From the NCBI GenBank assembly GCA_009602725.1, contig WELB01000007.1, positions 774,498 through 838,497 on the forward strand: a DNA stretch of 64,000 nucleotides, given 5' to 3'. A program made the position numbers and the translations under genes. The notes beneath the pieces were generated by a model. That model searched no databases, was not told where the DNA came from, and was given only the letters and a program-made list of their open reading frames with translations. This DNA is from Spirogloea muscicola. Lineage: Eukaryota > Streptophyta > Zygnematophyceae > Spirogloeales > Spirogloeaceae. Below are positions 32,393-50,802 of the stretch, piece after piece (the first letter of the stretch is position 1; every line of letters starts with the position of its first letter).

Positions 32393-35300
32393 GTGCTGAA
32401 GCGGTCCCCAGGAGAGAGGCTGACAGCTCGGCCTTGTCAAACTGCCACTAGCGTGTGTTCTTTCTGCTGCTGCCGCCGCCTGCCGAAGCTGGCTGCCCGG
32501 GTTGCAGCGCCGCTCCTGCGGGCCGTGTGGCGCAGGCGCCCCACCATGGCAATGGCGGCCACGTGCTGGCTGCCAGCGCCCTTTGCGGCGGCAGAAGGCC
32601 GATGCATGGCGTCCTACTCCGCCTCCACCAGCGGGCTACCCAGAGCCAGCCCGCGAGCTCGCCGCGCCACCGGCCAGTGGCGGGCTGCTACGGCTGTCCC
32701 GGTTTCCGACGGCAGCAGCAGAGCCTCCGCTGGCACAGCCGAGATGGGAAGCGAAGGGCGGCTGGTGGGGGAGAGAGGCGCTGGCGGGCGCTCGCCCAAG
32801 GCCAGCATGCCGCGCTGCCCGGGCTGCGGCGTGCTGATGCAGGACCGGAGGTCGGACGCGCCGGGCTTCTTCCAGCTCCCGGCGGTGCGGGATGTGGTTG
32901 CAGACGGCGATGGTCAAGATGGCGCTAATGACGACCTGCTTCAGGAGATGGAGGATGAGGAGGAGGACGAGGAGGAAGTGGGAGGAGATGAGGAGGAGGA
33001 GGGAGGAGGGAGGCGGGAGGACGCCGGAAGGTGGGCAGCGGCCGCGACTGCCGATGTGGGCTTTGAGGACTTTGACGAGGCGGAGCTGCGGGAGGACCTG
33101 TATGGGTTCGGCCCGGCGGGCCCCGAGTACGGCCGCTGGGAGGATGCAAAAGATGGCCGGCGATCGCAGCTCGACGCATGGAGCCGGCTGTGGGACAAGG
33201 ATGACGACGGCAGCAAGAGAAGGAGGCAGCAGGACGAGGCCACCAAGGAGCGGCGGCCGGCTGAGCGGCTCGTGGTGTGCGCGAGATGCCATGCCCTCCG
33301 CAATTACGGCCAGGTTAGTGACCTCCCCCATACCACTTACCTCCTCCTCTTCTATGTCGTCTGCCCTGTCCACATTCAGCACTCACTTTCACGTATATTG
33401 GAGGAGATCGAAGGTTCAGCTTCGCTAGCCTATACTTGACCATCTGGAGTGGACTCATTATGGATCGAAGCAAGCTACGGACACGGCCATGCTTCTTGCT
33501 GTCAAGCTCTCTGTGATGCTTCTTGAGCCGCCAGTCTCTGCATCGTCTGTGACTGCGCAGGTGAAGGACGAGCGCATGGAGAACCTCCTTCCAGACTTTG
33601 ACTTTGAGCGTGTGGTGGGTGCACGTTTACGCCGGGCCTATGCAGGGCGGCGTCGTCCTGTCGTCGTTCTGGTCGTGGATGCTGCTGATTTCGACGGATC
33701 GTTTCCGCGGCGCGCCGCTGCCTTCTTGGCGGACGCCGCACGGGAGAGGAGTTCTGGCGATGCAGCTTCTGGCAGCTCAAGCGCCAGCTCCACCACAAAC
33801 GTGCCCCGCCTGGTCGTCGTGGCGAACAAAGTTGACCTCCTCCCAAGGCAGGCTTCGGCGGCGCGGCTGGAGGCGTGGGTGCGTCGGCGGGCGCGTTCGG
33901 GCGGCGCTCCACCTCTTGCAGGCGCACACTTGGTGTCGGCGCGCACAGGTACCGGTGTCGCTGCGCTCGCAGCCCGCCTGGCGCAGCTGGCTGGCTCACG
34001 CGGAGACGTCTGGGTGGTCGGCGCCCAGAATGCCGGCAAGTCGTCGCTCATCAACGCGCTCAGCCGATACCAGGTAAGGTGGTGCACCTCTCTCCACCGC
34101 TTCATACTCAGCTGGACGAAGGAGCAACCAAATTGTGATGGCCTCTTGCATCATGGAACCTCCAGTACAGGAGCTTAACGGATGCTGTTCTCATGCTGCA
34201 CGGCTGAACCTTTGCTCCTCATTGCAGCTGGACGCCAAGCCAACGCAGCTCACAGAGGCGGCTCTACCGGGGACGACAGTGGGCATTGTGACGCTGGCTG
34301 GCGTCCTCCCATGCGGGGCACGGCTTCACGACACGCCTGGCCTGCTTCACCCGCACCAAGTCACTCTGCGGCTGCACAAGGAGGAGCAGCGTGCAGTGCA
34401 GGCTCGCCGAGAGCTCCGGCCCCGCACGTTCCGCTGCAAGGTGACTGGCATCCCCCTTCTAAGTGCTTGTTGATTCTTGATCAGAGAGCAGCGGGAAGCT
34501 CCATACACTTGAGGTTGACTGTATAAGGTCATCCTTTCCATCGTTCACTATCTGGATTTCTTTTGACAGCTATGCGCATGCCAAGGGGGCTTGCTATTGA
34601 TCGTGAATGGCGTTGGGAGTGCGTGACAATGTATGCAGGTTGGTGGCACGGTGCTGGTTGCGGGACTGGTGCGTGTCGACGTCATGGAGGGGCCCGCCGA
34701 GACCGTCTACCTGACGGTGTGGGCCTCAGCCGCGCTGCCGTGCCACATGGGCCGCGTCGATCGTGCAGAGGAGGTCCTGCAGCGCCACATTGGTGGTCGG
34801 CTCCAGGTGAAGGGGCCTCATGTTGCTCGAAAGCCAAGGAGCTCGCCTGGCAGCTGCTCTGCGATTGCTCCATATTATATCGTGCAAGTGTACAGATTAA
34901 AAGTAATAATAATGACATTAATAACATTGATAACAGTTTAATATAATCCACTAGCTTCAAGTACAACCCTTCAACTCCCGTGTATACCCTATTCTTCACA
35001 AGGCTTAAGTTTGTATCATGCTATGGGCTATGAGACTAGGACTCTGGGAGCTAGCTCCTGATTCTCTGTACTGTCATATGCTTGTTTGCAGCCGCCGTCA
35101 GGCGGGTCTGAGCGTGCGGCAGAGCTGGGCGACTGGCGGCCACGCACTGTGCGGGTCCCGGGGGAGCGGTGGGATGCGAGCTCCACCGACATCGCGGTCG
35201 CGGGCCTTGGGTGGGTAGCTGTGGCAGTCAAGGGCGTCACGACTCTGCGTGTGTGGACGTACGAGGGCGTGGGCGTCACGACGCGCGAGGCGCTGGTGCC

Positions 35301-35562
35301 GGACCTCGCCGCCGTCCTCGAGCGGCCGGGCTTCAGTTCGGCACCAAGCGGTGACGGCGGTGGTGGCCGCAGCAAGGGAAGGGCAGGCAAGGGCGGTGCA
35401 CAGTTCCGCGGTGACTCGCTGGCTGATGCCGAGGAGGAGCAGGAGCGTGGCAGTGGGGCTGACAATGGGGGACAAGAGGGAGGCTTCGAAGCAAGAAGAG
35501 AGGTGGACCGCAACGACCAGGGCCAGCTCAGTGGTGCCCAGGCGACAGTGGCGTCACTTTGA
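32393..35562 (+). CDS. BPG2: YqeH-type circularly permuted GTPase, plastid BPG2-like
   Basis: Five exons, 32393-33313, 33561-34073, 34228-34440, 34639-34806 and 35092-35562, all joined in phase 0, encode about 761 residues. Seen: Cys pairs RCPGC (about 142/145) and VCARC (about 296/299); an extreme Asp/Glu-rich stretch between them; LLPDFDFERVVG; then the GTPase motifs in permuted order G4 ANKVD (about 396), G5 SARTGTG, G1 GAQNAGKSS, G2 within LPGTTVG, and G3 DTPGLLHP; and a C-terminal block with DISVAGLGW-like AVAGLGWVAVAVKG. The long N-terminus before the first CxxC is basic and Ser/Ala-rich and could be a transit peptide. Known: YqeH GTPases assist small-subunit ribosome assembly; plant BPG2 acts in chloroplast rRNA processing. 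Residue order around the GTPase core is closest to BPG2 as I recall it. The start may instead be an internal Met, such as residue 52. Confidence 0.88.
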
Positions 35563-36753
35563 AAGCAGCCACCAGCAGAGTTTCTGAGGCTCAACCATTG
35601 AACCTTATGGAGTGCAACCCGAGTATCCGAGGCCATAGTCCCAAAAGCTGGCTCGCTTGCATGCCATGCTGTGCCGGCAAGCATGGTCTGACATTTGTTG
35701 CTCTTAGTGGTCTGTTGAGGCTCACGGGCGGGTGCATTTGCGAGAGGTTTCCCATTGACATGCGCTGCGGGAACTGTCTGCCTCGTATGGCGGCCTCACC
35801 AGCGACTTCTGTCGGTCAGGAGCGTCACGGCAGCAGCGAGCTGCCAAATGTGGCAGAAGCTGGGCGAGGCCATGGAGCTGAGACATAGAGTCTCTGGCTT
35901 TGGCCAGGGGACCCGCTTCCAGGAACCCAGTCTCTCTGATTTGAGGCTGCTTAGCAGGGCTTACTGAGTGCTTCGTAGCTGCTTCGTTTCTTTTCTGTGC
36001 TTGTTGTTCTTCGTACTTCCCCTGGCCCCTTCTCGTCCTTTGTTCATTCTTTTCTGGGCTGGCTTTTTCCAGCCCTTATCCTTAGCACTCCGACTCCTTC
36101 AGACCTTGTCCATTCTTTTGGGCAGAAGGGCTTCGTATCTGCCATCTAGTATTCAGGCATCGGTTAGCGACATAGAGAGAAGAAGGGCTCGCCCATTGAG
36201 GATAGGGGCTGGAAAAAGCCAGCCCAGAAAAGAATGAACAAAGGACGAGAAGGGGCCAGGGGAAGTACGAAGAACAAGCAGCACAGAAAAGAAACGAAGC
36301 AGCTACGAAGCACTCAGTAACCCCGAGGGCTGCCTTCTTGGATCGCAGCCCTCGCCCTCACTGGGAGAGCCACTTGGGTCCGATCGATTGGCTCCGAGGG
36401 CCTGCCGGTCGCGACGCAGTCGCCGTTGGTGGGGAACGGCGGGAGACGGTGCAAACGAACGGTGGCACTGGCCGAGCAGGTAGCTTCTGCGAAGGGTGCT
36501 GGAAGTCTCTGGCACGCAAACGCCCCGAAACTGCCGACGTGGAAAGGTGTGCCGAGGAAGCCGAGAGGTACAGCCGTGACCGCCTGCGGCTTTCGCCGTC
36601 GACGCCACCTCCCCCCCGCCGGCGGCGGCGGCTGCGGCGGCGGAGGCGGCGGCGGCGGCGGCGGCGGCGGACCTCGTCGAGGATGCGGTGCGCGGTGCAA
36701 CTGAGCCGCCGAGAGCATCCGCGCCCGCCGACGCCGCCGGGCGGCGCCTCGGC
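35563..36753. repeat. Intergenic region with inverted repeat, between BPG2-like and ABCB genes
   Basis: Contains a LINE 3' tail at about 35860-35967 (terminal peptide SLSDLRLLSRAY-stop) and the inverted repeat 35961-36320. From 36360 the sequence turns GC-rich with CGG runs ahead of the gap and the ABCB gene. The frame here may belong to the N-terminal coding region of that gene, but the gap prevents a decision. Confidence 0.5.
35961..36320. repeat. Inverted repeat, 122-base arms
   Basis: Arm 35961-36082 and the reverse complement of 36199-36320 differ at only a few positions. Each arm starts with the LINE 3' flank (TTACTGAGTGCTTCGTAGC) and ends with a hairpin module (GGCTGGCTTTTTCCAGCCC). 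The 116-base spacer itself contains another hairpin-module fragment and a GCGACATAGAG piece of the other LINE tail subfamily. Confidence 0.8.
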
Positions 36754-36839
36754 NNNNNNNNNNNNNNNNNNNNNNNNNNNNNNNNNNNNNNNNNNNNNNN
36801 NNNNNNNNNNNNNNNNNNNNNNNNNNNNNNNNNNNNNNN
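36754..36839. other. Assembly gap (86 N)
   Basis: Unresolved bases between a CGG-rich segment and a 122-base poly-T run. It removes the 5' end of the ABCB coding region. Confidence 0.95.
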
Positions 36840-43642
<6,803 letters not shown>

Positions 43643-44499
43643 AGCTAGTCCGACATAACTATGCCCAATTGGCCAATCGGCCTCGTCAGCCCTGCTGACA
43701 TGTATAGCTGAGCTACTCATTAGAGGGCGACAGATTCATTAGGCAAACGCAATCATTGTGTTACAGCAGCGTGCTTTGAGCCCTCGCGCACGTGCTGCAG
43801 GCTGTTGGGGACTGGTTATCTACGTAGTCCTCTCAGTTGATTGTACATAGAAGTGGCATCGCAGGCTCACTTCACTCCTTGTGTTGTGGGGGCTGTCAAG
43901 CTGCCTTGAGCAGAGCAAGAAGGTGCCCTCTGGCTGGCTAGAATCATAGGTCTGGGAGGGAGCCGGTGGCGCGCCACAATAGGGCAGTGGTTGCGGAATC
44001 CCAGCCCAGAAAGAATGGACAAACTCGGCGGGGTGGCCTCCGAGCTAGACCGCGGGCGCACAGCTGCAGAGGAGAGAGAGAATGCAGAGTGGAACAGCTC
44101 TTCCAATGTATGGCTACGGCTGTGAGAGGCCAGCCCAAAGGCTGGCCCCTTTGGGAGAGCCACTTTCTTTACGCCCGAAGGACTGTCCAGGAGAGACACT
44201 CTTCCAGTAGAGGGCGATGGCTCGAGGTCTGAAACACCGGAAGAGCGGGCAGCCGCTACGGGATGGTTACTCAGTGGCGCCTGGTTCAAGGGGCGAGGAA
44301 AGGCGGCTCGCCACCACCGGAAGCCGAGCCGTAAAGGAAAGTGCGCGCTCGGTGCGCATGAATCGAAAGGGAGGACCAATTCAAGCCACTACATTGTGCA
44401 GGCAGAGCGGCAAAGAACGGCGGCGGGTGGTGGTGGTGCTCGAAGCGAGAGGGCTCTGGGTTCCAGCCAACGCCGCCTGCACGCGGGGAGAATGCGTCG

Positions 44500-44623
44500 A
44501 GATATTCCCCGCTATGGCCCGCGCGCTGCACCTGCGTGCCGGACGAGCCCCTCGCTGCTGCCTCTGGCTTTGGCCAGGGGGACCCGCTCTGACCCTGGGG
44601 CTGCTTAGCAAGGGTTACTGACT
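44500..44623 (+). mobile_element. LINE 3'-end fragment, copy 5
   Basis: The plus frame reads MARALHLRAGRAPRCCLW and ends LGLLSKGY-stop, the diverged form of the AHALHLRAGRA and LLTRGY-stop blocks. It is followed by the same 3' flank (TACGTAGCTGCTTTG) and then by a hairpin module at about 44690. Confidence 0.5.
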
Positions 44624-44933
44624 AATACGTAGCTGCTTTGTGTCTTGTTGTACTTGTTTATTTAGCGCTTCCCCGGCCCCCTTCTCGTACTTTGTTCATT
44701 CTTTATTGGGCTGGCTTTTCAGCCCATATCCTCAATGGGCGAGCCCTCCCCTTCCAAAAACCCAGTTTCTCTGACTTGAGGCTGCTTAACAGGGATTACT
44801 GAGCGCTTCGTAGCTACTTACTTCCTTGTTTTTCTTAGAGCTTCACCTGGCCCCTTCTCGTCCTTTGTTCATTCTTTTTGGGCTGGCTTTTTCCTGCCCC
44901 CATCCTCAATGGGCGAGCCCTTCTTCTTGATAT

Positions 44934-45150
44934 TGTAGCGGATAGGGCTAACCGATAATCAGTAGCCCGCGGTTAGTGGTTGATGTCATAGACGATGCCC
45001 ATAGATACCGGGAACCGGACGGGTGTCACACCCTGCAGGATACCCTTTCCGCCCTGAGTCTGGCCCGTTACAATATTTATGGGCATCGTCTATTACATCA
45101 ACACCCTAACCGCTGACTACTGATTACCGGTTAGCCCTAGATCCGCTACA
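44934..45150. mobile_element. Miniature inverted-repeat transposable element (217 bp)
   Basis: Terminal inverted repeats: left 44934-45004 starts TGTAGCGGATAGGGCTAACC; right 45078-45150 ends in its complement (GGTTAGCCCTAGATCCGCTACA region). The arms pair over about 70 bases with a few mismatches and two small indels, around a 73-base core without an open frame. It is unlike the other repeats in the window and appears once here. Flanks are AT-rich (GATAT left, TTATG right); no clear target duplication can be fixed, so superfamily is not assigned. Confidence 0.8.
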
Positions 45151-46841
45151 TTATGCTGACAGGGGTGGTGGCGCAATGACGCTGTCTAGGTGGGCATCCC
45201 GCACGGTGCTGACGCCCGGGCGCGGCAGGGCGCACCGAGCCCGGAGCGGGTGCCACGTGCGATGGGTGGGGCGCCTCCCTCCTAGTCTGTGCCGACGCGT
45301 GGGCCCCCCCTGGCTTGCGCGCCCGGCGGGGGTTGCTCGGGAAAAGCGGCGGAAGAAATCGTGAACTGGGGTGAGCTGCCGGTTCCCGTTGGGCAAGAGA
45401 AGAGGTGGCTCTCCCAATGGGGGCAAGAGCTTTGAGAAGCCCGTAAAGAATTGACAAGGTTCGAAGGGGCCAAACTACGAGCTAAGCAGCAACTACGGGG
45501 CCTGAAGAAGAAGTGGCTCTCCCAATGGGGGCAAGGGCTGTGAGAAGCCAGCCCGAAAAGAATTGACAAGGTTCGAAGGGGCCAAAGTACGAGCTAAGCA
45601 GCGACTGCGGGGCCTGAAGAGGCTACGGCAGAAGGGGGAGGATGGACCACTCAGTACTTACGAGTGAGGAGCCTCAAATCCGACAGACTATGGGCAAGAA
45701 GACGAAGAGGACAGGGAAGGCGCGCAGTGTGCATGAAATGAAACGGATGGACAATTAAGGCAGTACACTGTTCAGGCAAAAGCTAGTGCATAATCTGGGG
45801 CCTCTCAAGTCGTAGCAATATGCTGAGGCGGCTAAGGTAGGCGCCAATGCAAGCCAATACACTGCTCAGACAGTTCTTTCTTTTCGGCACCGTTTTGTGG
45901 CCTTTGGATATCGTCCATTCTTTCCTGGGCTGGCTTTGCTAGAAAGAAAGCGCTCGCTCATAGAGAAGAGGGGCTGGCAAAGCTAGCCCCTCGTTTCCTA
46001 TGTGCGAGCAATTTCTTTCAGACAAGAGCTAGTGCAAGAAGTGGGGCAACATAAGAAGAGAGTCTCTTCCAGACGAGAGAAGGCGCGCGGTGCACATGAA
46101 ATTGAAAGAGAGGCCAATTCTAGCCTTACAGATGTCCTGGTACGGGGTAATGAGTTGGCTGAGAGGGGCCCTAATGTCCTCGAGAAAGCACATACATATC
46201 TGACAAGCTAAGCTGAGGAGCAAGAGGGCGATGGCTGTGATTGGGGAAAAAGCCACCCCGCCTCCTATTGGGGGAAAGCCGCCGCTCTGGGTCCCGGTGA
46301 TGGACGGCGCGACGGCACGGGCCGCCATTGGTGAGCAGCCCGCTCCCATTCGACGGGAGGCCGCGGGCTGCCGTAGGTAGGCTCCCACCGATGGAGACGG
46401 GCGCTCGGAAGCGAGAGGGGGGCTTGCTGCGTGGTCGCAGGGCCGGCCGAGCCGACGGACGGCGGAAGCCGTGGTGGCTTCCCAATGGCTTCCCAACGGC
46501 GCCCTCCTCCACTGGGAGAGCCACTTCTTCCCCCAAGTGGGCGGCCAGACGGGCCGATTGGTGGCGCGCCCGAGAACGGCCCGCCGCGGTCGACACCGCC
46601 GGCCGAGACCACCACCCCCACCACCCGCGCCAGCCGGCCCTCGCTCCGGCCATGCCGCCGCCGCCGCCGCCGCAATCGCCGTCGCCATCGACGCACTGCC
46701 GTGCTGCGTGACCCGGGGGTGTCGTAGCCGCCGCCCCGGCGTCGGCTACTCCGCGTGCGTTCTCGTGCCTGTGGCGGGAGCAGCCGGCGGGAGGAAATTG
46801 CTGTCCTACAGGCGCTGCAGAAACGGCCCCCGAGGCAGGCC

Positions 46842-49608
46842 ATGGCGGCCGTGGCAGACCCGCCTCCGTTCCAGGAGGCGCCCGCATGCTCCATCTGCAG
46901 CTGCGCGTGGACGACTTTCCGCCGGCGCGTACGTTGCCTTTCCGCATCTTTCCCTCGTTCCTGATATCATAGCGGCCGGAAGCTGTGATATGCTTCTGGC
47001 GTGTTCTTGTGTGCTTCCAAGTCCTTGCCACTGGTCGAGTCCGCTAAGTCGTCCTTGTTCTATCGGGACTTACTTAGCANCGGCGACGGCGGCGGCGGCG
47101 GCGCCCCGCCCGGCGACGACTTCCCCGTCGCGGCTGCGCCGCCGCAGCACCCGGCGCCGTGCCGCCAGGCGGCCACAGGTGAGCTGCGGCAGGCAGAGCT
47201 CCGAGCTCGCCAATGGCCCGCACCATCAAGATGTCGTCCTCGCCCCTGTGCTTGCTGCAGCTTGCAGCCGTTCTCAATCGGTCGCTCGCCTGCCACTATT
47301 TCACCATCGCAAGTGGTCAATTGGCGGTTTCTTGCTGGAGCAGCCCCAGTAGCAGCTGCCATCACAATCGAGCCGAAGCGAAGGCGCGTCAGATTGGTGC
47401 TGGCAGAGCAGCCGGAGATGCGGACGATCTGCAGCAGCATAACGATGTTTGGGTCGTGTCAAATGCGTTGGTGCCCATTAAGTGTTGTGATAGCACACTG
47501 CGACAAAATCGTGGTTTGATGCTGTGCAATTTGGCGTGGTATTGCAGGCGCTTCCCGGCTGGGCCTCATGCAGTACCAGCTGCACGACATGGACCTGCAG
47601 CAGCTCGTCGCGCAGCTGCAGTTCGGCGACATGGATGCCAGGCGGGCCGCGGCAGGCCAGGTGCGGGCGCTGGCGCGGAGCAGCGCTGAGGCGCGCACGC
47701 TCATTGCTGAGGCCGGGGCGCTGCCGCTGCTCCTGGGGCTTCTGGACGCCGACGAGCCGAGGGTGCAGGAGGCGTCGGGCCTTGCAATCCTCAACCTTTG
47801 CATTAAAAACGCTTGGTGAGCAATGCGACGACCCCGCCCGGGCCAGGCTATCTCAAAGCACAGTCTCGAGGCATTGCTTATCACAGGCTTACCTCTGAGC
47901 CGAAGGCACTTCGTGCGTAATGGGCACTCTTTAAAGCTGAAGGCATTGCCTGCTGCAGTTTCGGGAGCATCTCTCGTATCCCAGCACAGCCAGGCTGCAG
48001 GCTTGTTGCCAGTCCGACCTGACCATGATGACAGGCCTTACTTTGGAGCGGCTGCCACTCATCTCTATGTTGTTGCAGCAACAAGGCGGCGGTGATGGAG
48101 GCCGGCGCAGTGCCGCGGCTGGTGCACCTACTGCGGCCGGAGGCGCCGCTAACGACACGCGAGGCGGCAGCGGCTGTGCTGCTGTGCCTGGCGGCAGACA
48201 ACGACCCGACCAAGGCGGCCATTGGTGCAGCGGGGGCTATCCCGCTCCTCGGGCAGCTGCTCACGGCCGGTTCGCTGCAGGGCACCAAGGACGCCGTGCA
48301 CGCACTGTACAACCTGGTGGCGTATGATGGCAACCGCGGCCGCATCCTGCGCGCGCGCGTTGTGCCGGGCCTCGTTGCGGTGCTCAAGGGCGGCTATGCG
48401 ACGCCTGAGGCAGAGAAGGTGGTGGCCATCCTGGGCATCCTGGCAGGCCTAGAGGAAGGGCGTGGCGCGCTGTCGGAGCATGAGGACACGCTCCGCGCGC
48501 TTGTGAAAGTGCTGGAGGCCGGGTCGCTGCGTGGCAAGGAGCTGGCGCTCGCCTCGCTGCTCCCCTTGTGCGTGCACTCCAAAGCCTGCCGTGTGGCGGT
48601 CGTGGAGCGTGGCGCCGGCGATGCGCTCCTGGCACTCAGCCTCACGGGCGAGCCAAAGCTGCGGGAGAAGGCCTACCAGCTACTTGCCTGCCTGGGTGGC
48701 AAGGTACGAGCTTTTGCACCTGAAGGGGCATTGTTGTGTATCCCAGTCTCAGAGCATAGCCTTGACTTGTAATGTCAACGAAGCGCTGTCAAGTTAAGGC
48801 TTACTTCCTTTGTTCGTGGCAGACAAAGCTTAATTTGTCATTTGCAGGGGCCGGATTGCAGTGTCAGTGCTCATGTCCTGCTCGTGTGCTGCCCCAGTCT
48901 GCTGTTACAAAAGTCTGCCTGCCAATTTTCTGCTTGCGTCAGCTGCCTCTCAAATTGTCTGCAGTATCTTGCTGATTCATCTCTGTCGTCTGCCTGGTGT
49001 TTGAGAAACACGTGCCACCTCAATGGCCCCTGGTGGTTGTTGATAATGGCAAACTTTGAGCTCACATCATACTAATTCCACATATAGAAGCGGGGCGAGA
49101 AGCCGACATCTGCACCAATGGTGATGCTGTCACGGTCCTCGTCAGCAAGGGAGATTAGCCCCGACTCAGGGAGCCGCAGCGGCAGCGGGAGCTCCGAGGA
49201 CGAGCGCTCCGCCAAAGATGTGAGCTTTGCACAGTTGCTGGATGTACTTCCAAGTTGTCAGCTAAGCTGTTCAATTTGCATATAGCAAAATGAGTTCCTG
49301 CCGAAAATTCGTCGCAGCACATCTGCTCCTTCTTATTAATCTGCAATGCCAAAGTTGGTGCGGGGTTGAGAGTGTCTGCTTCCTGCTGCTCTTGGGCGGG
49401 TACCTGTGAGCAGGTGGTGCGGCACATGGTGTGGCAAAGCATGCAGAAGACCATGACCAACATTCGGCGGCGGGCACGGCTGCCATCTGAGGACTTCAGT
49501 CCGAGCCTGAGCCCAAGCGGCAGCCCGCGCTCACGGAGTCCCCTTAGCCCATCGCTCATGCCCGGCAGCCCCTCGTCTGCTCCTGAGCTCTCAGAGGAAA
49601 GTAGCTAG
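46842..49608 (+). CDS. Armadillo-repeat protein (5' exons uncertain)
   Basis: Well supported exons, in frame: about 47548-47815, 48079-48703, 49088-49219 and 49414-49608. They encode tandem armadillo repeats, for example AGALPLLLGLLDADEPRVQE, AGAVPRLVHLLRP, AGAIPLLGQLLTAGS and ARVVPGLVAVLKGG, ending in a Ser/Pro-rich tail (SPSLSPSGSPRSRSPLSPS). Less certain: a first exon 46842-46928 (start MAAVADPPPFQEAPACSICS, then WTTFRRR before a GTACGT donor) and a middle exon ending at 47178 that fits by phase. The CxxC plus FRRR pattern resembles the first half of a FYVE zinc finger, but the second half was not found, and one base (47080) is unresolved there. Known: armadillo repeats form a superhelical protein-binding scaffold. 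Cellular role is not deducible; without a U-box it is not called a ubiquitin ligase. Confidence 0.75.
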
Positions 49609-50493
49609 TAGAGTGTCCAGTCCAATCTGGCTTGTATCCACTTATCTTTGTGGGTGCCTGCTTGTTTGTCTGTCGGCACAAAGCTAGCGCAAGTTCATAG
49701 TTGTAGGCTCACTCTTTGGTGGAGGGGCACATTGAGAGAGACTGAAACAGGTTGGTAGAGAGGCGAGGAAGGGGGAGGGGTGGGGAGAGGAGAGATAAGT
49801 AGGAGGAACAGGGGAAGGAGGGAGAGCGAGGGAGAGAGTTGAGTGTACGTGTGTGTGTGCCACAGATTGACAGCATGCTCTGCCCTGCGGTCAAGGGCGG
49901 CCTGAAGATCAAAATACCTGTAAATTAAACTTGTACACGGTGGCTATTACTGTCGCCCCCTCGCTAAAGGTGGGCATACATCTGTGCCGTGGTGTCCTTA
50001 GGCAAGACCGTACACACTCTTGTCCTCCTGTTGAATATATGTTCTGCTAGCTTCCTTGCATACATGCTAGCTTGCTTGCATTCATGGACATACCTGCATA
50101 CATGGTCCTCAAGGGGCGGGCTGCAGCACTGATTGACCTTCCTTTGCCGCGGGAGCAGCAGCCTCTGCACCTCATTGATTGCACAGGTTCCTGTAGGTGC
50201 TCTGCATCACCTGATTCTAGCAACAGCCTGACAGCGACAAGAGCATGACCACATGAGCGACCAGATGAAGATGCTTCTACTTTGCGCATTCAATCCTGAT
50301 TTGTTCTGAGTGATGGGTTGATCGAGAGAGCGAGAGCTTTACTAATTTCTGCCAATTGTCAGCAGCAATCTTGGTGCGGTGACAAAGTGGTGAGGACCTC
50401 AGTCCTACAAACCTACCACCTTTTATGCTGCTTCCCATGTGATGGATCCAAGGATCCCTGACCAAAGCTTGATGTCTATCGCCAATCCACACA

Positions 50494-50802
50494 ATGACAT
50501 TGGCAGTCAATCTTATGGCAGTAGCGGGTGTTGTCTATCCTAGAAATGTGTCTGACACCAAGCAGGATTGTAGCAGAAATATGCCCTTTCCAGTGGAGAA
50601 TAGCGAATGCTGGGACGCCATGGCATGCTGGTCCAGGATATTATTCGAGGGGATAGGATCACAGTTGATCATGTACGGACCAATCGTGAAGAAGCAGAGC
50701 AGGAAATGTGGACCCGGAGACAAACACCATGACATTGAATCGTGGGTCCGTAATATATGTGCCCGAAGTATAGTTGATGATGCACCTATGTCCTTGAGGT
50801 AG
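50494..50802 (+). CDS. Unrecognised open frame, 102 codons
   Basis: The translation starts MTLAVNLMAVAGVVYPR and contains CWDAMACWSRILF and SWVRNICARSIVDD. It is lower in GC than the genes around it and matches no family I know. The amino-acid mix looks protein-like rather than translated repeat, so it could be a single exon or the relic of a mobile element. It may equally be a chance frame. Confidence 0.2.
   Translation: MTLAVNLMAVAGVVYPRNVSDTKQDCSRNMPFPVENSECWDAMACWSRILFEGIGSQLIMYGPIVKKQSRKCGPGDKHHDIESWVRNICARSIVDDAPMSLR

Larger units (their letters stand above)
43643..46841. repeat. Repeat-rich region between ABCB and armadillo-repeat genes
   Basis: Holds hairpin modules (about 43995-44025, 44115-44140, 44690-44730, 44860-44905, 45435-45570 and 45908-45985), a LINE 3' fragment at 44500-44623, second-family repeats at 44345-44405, 45715-45790 and 46075-46207, and the miniature inverted-repeat element at 44934-45150. 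GC-rich sequence from 46500 to 46840 probably carries the promoter and leader of the armadillo gene. No other gene is supported. Confidence 0.5.
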
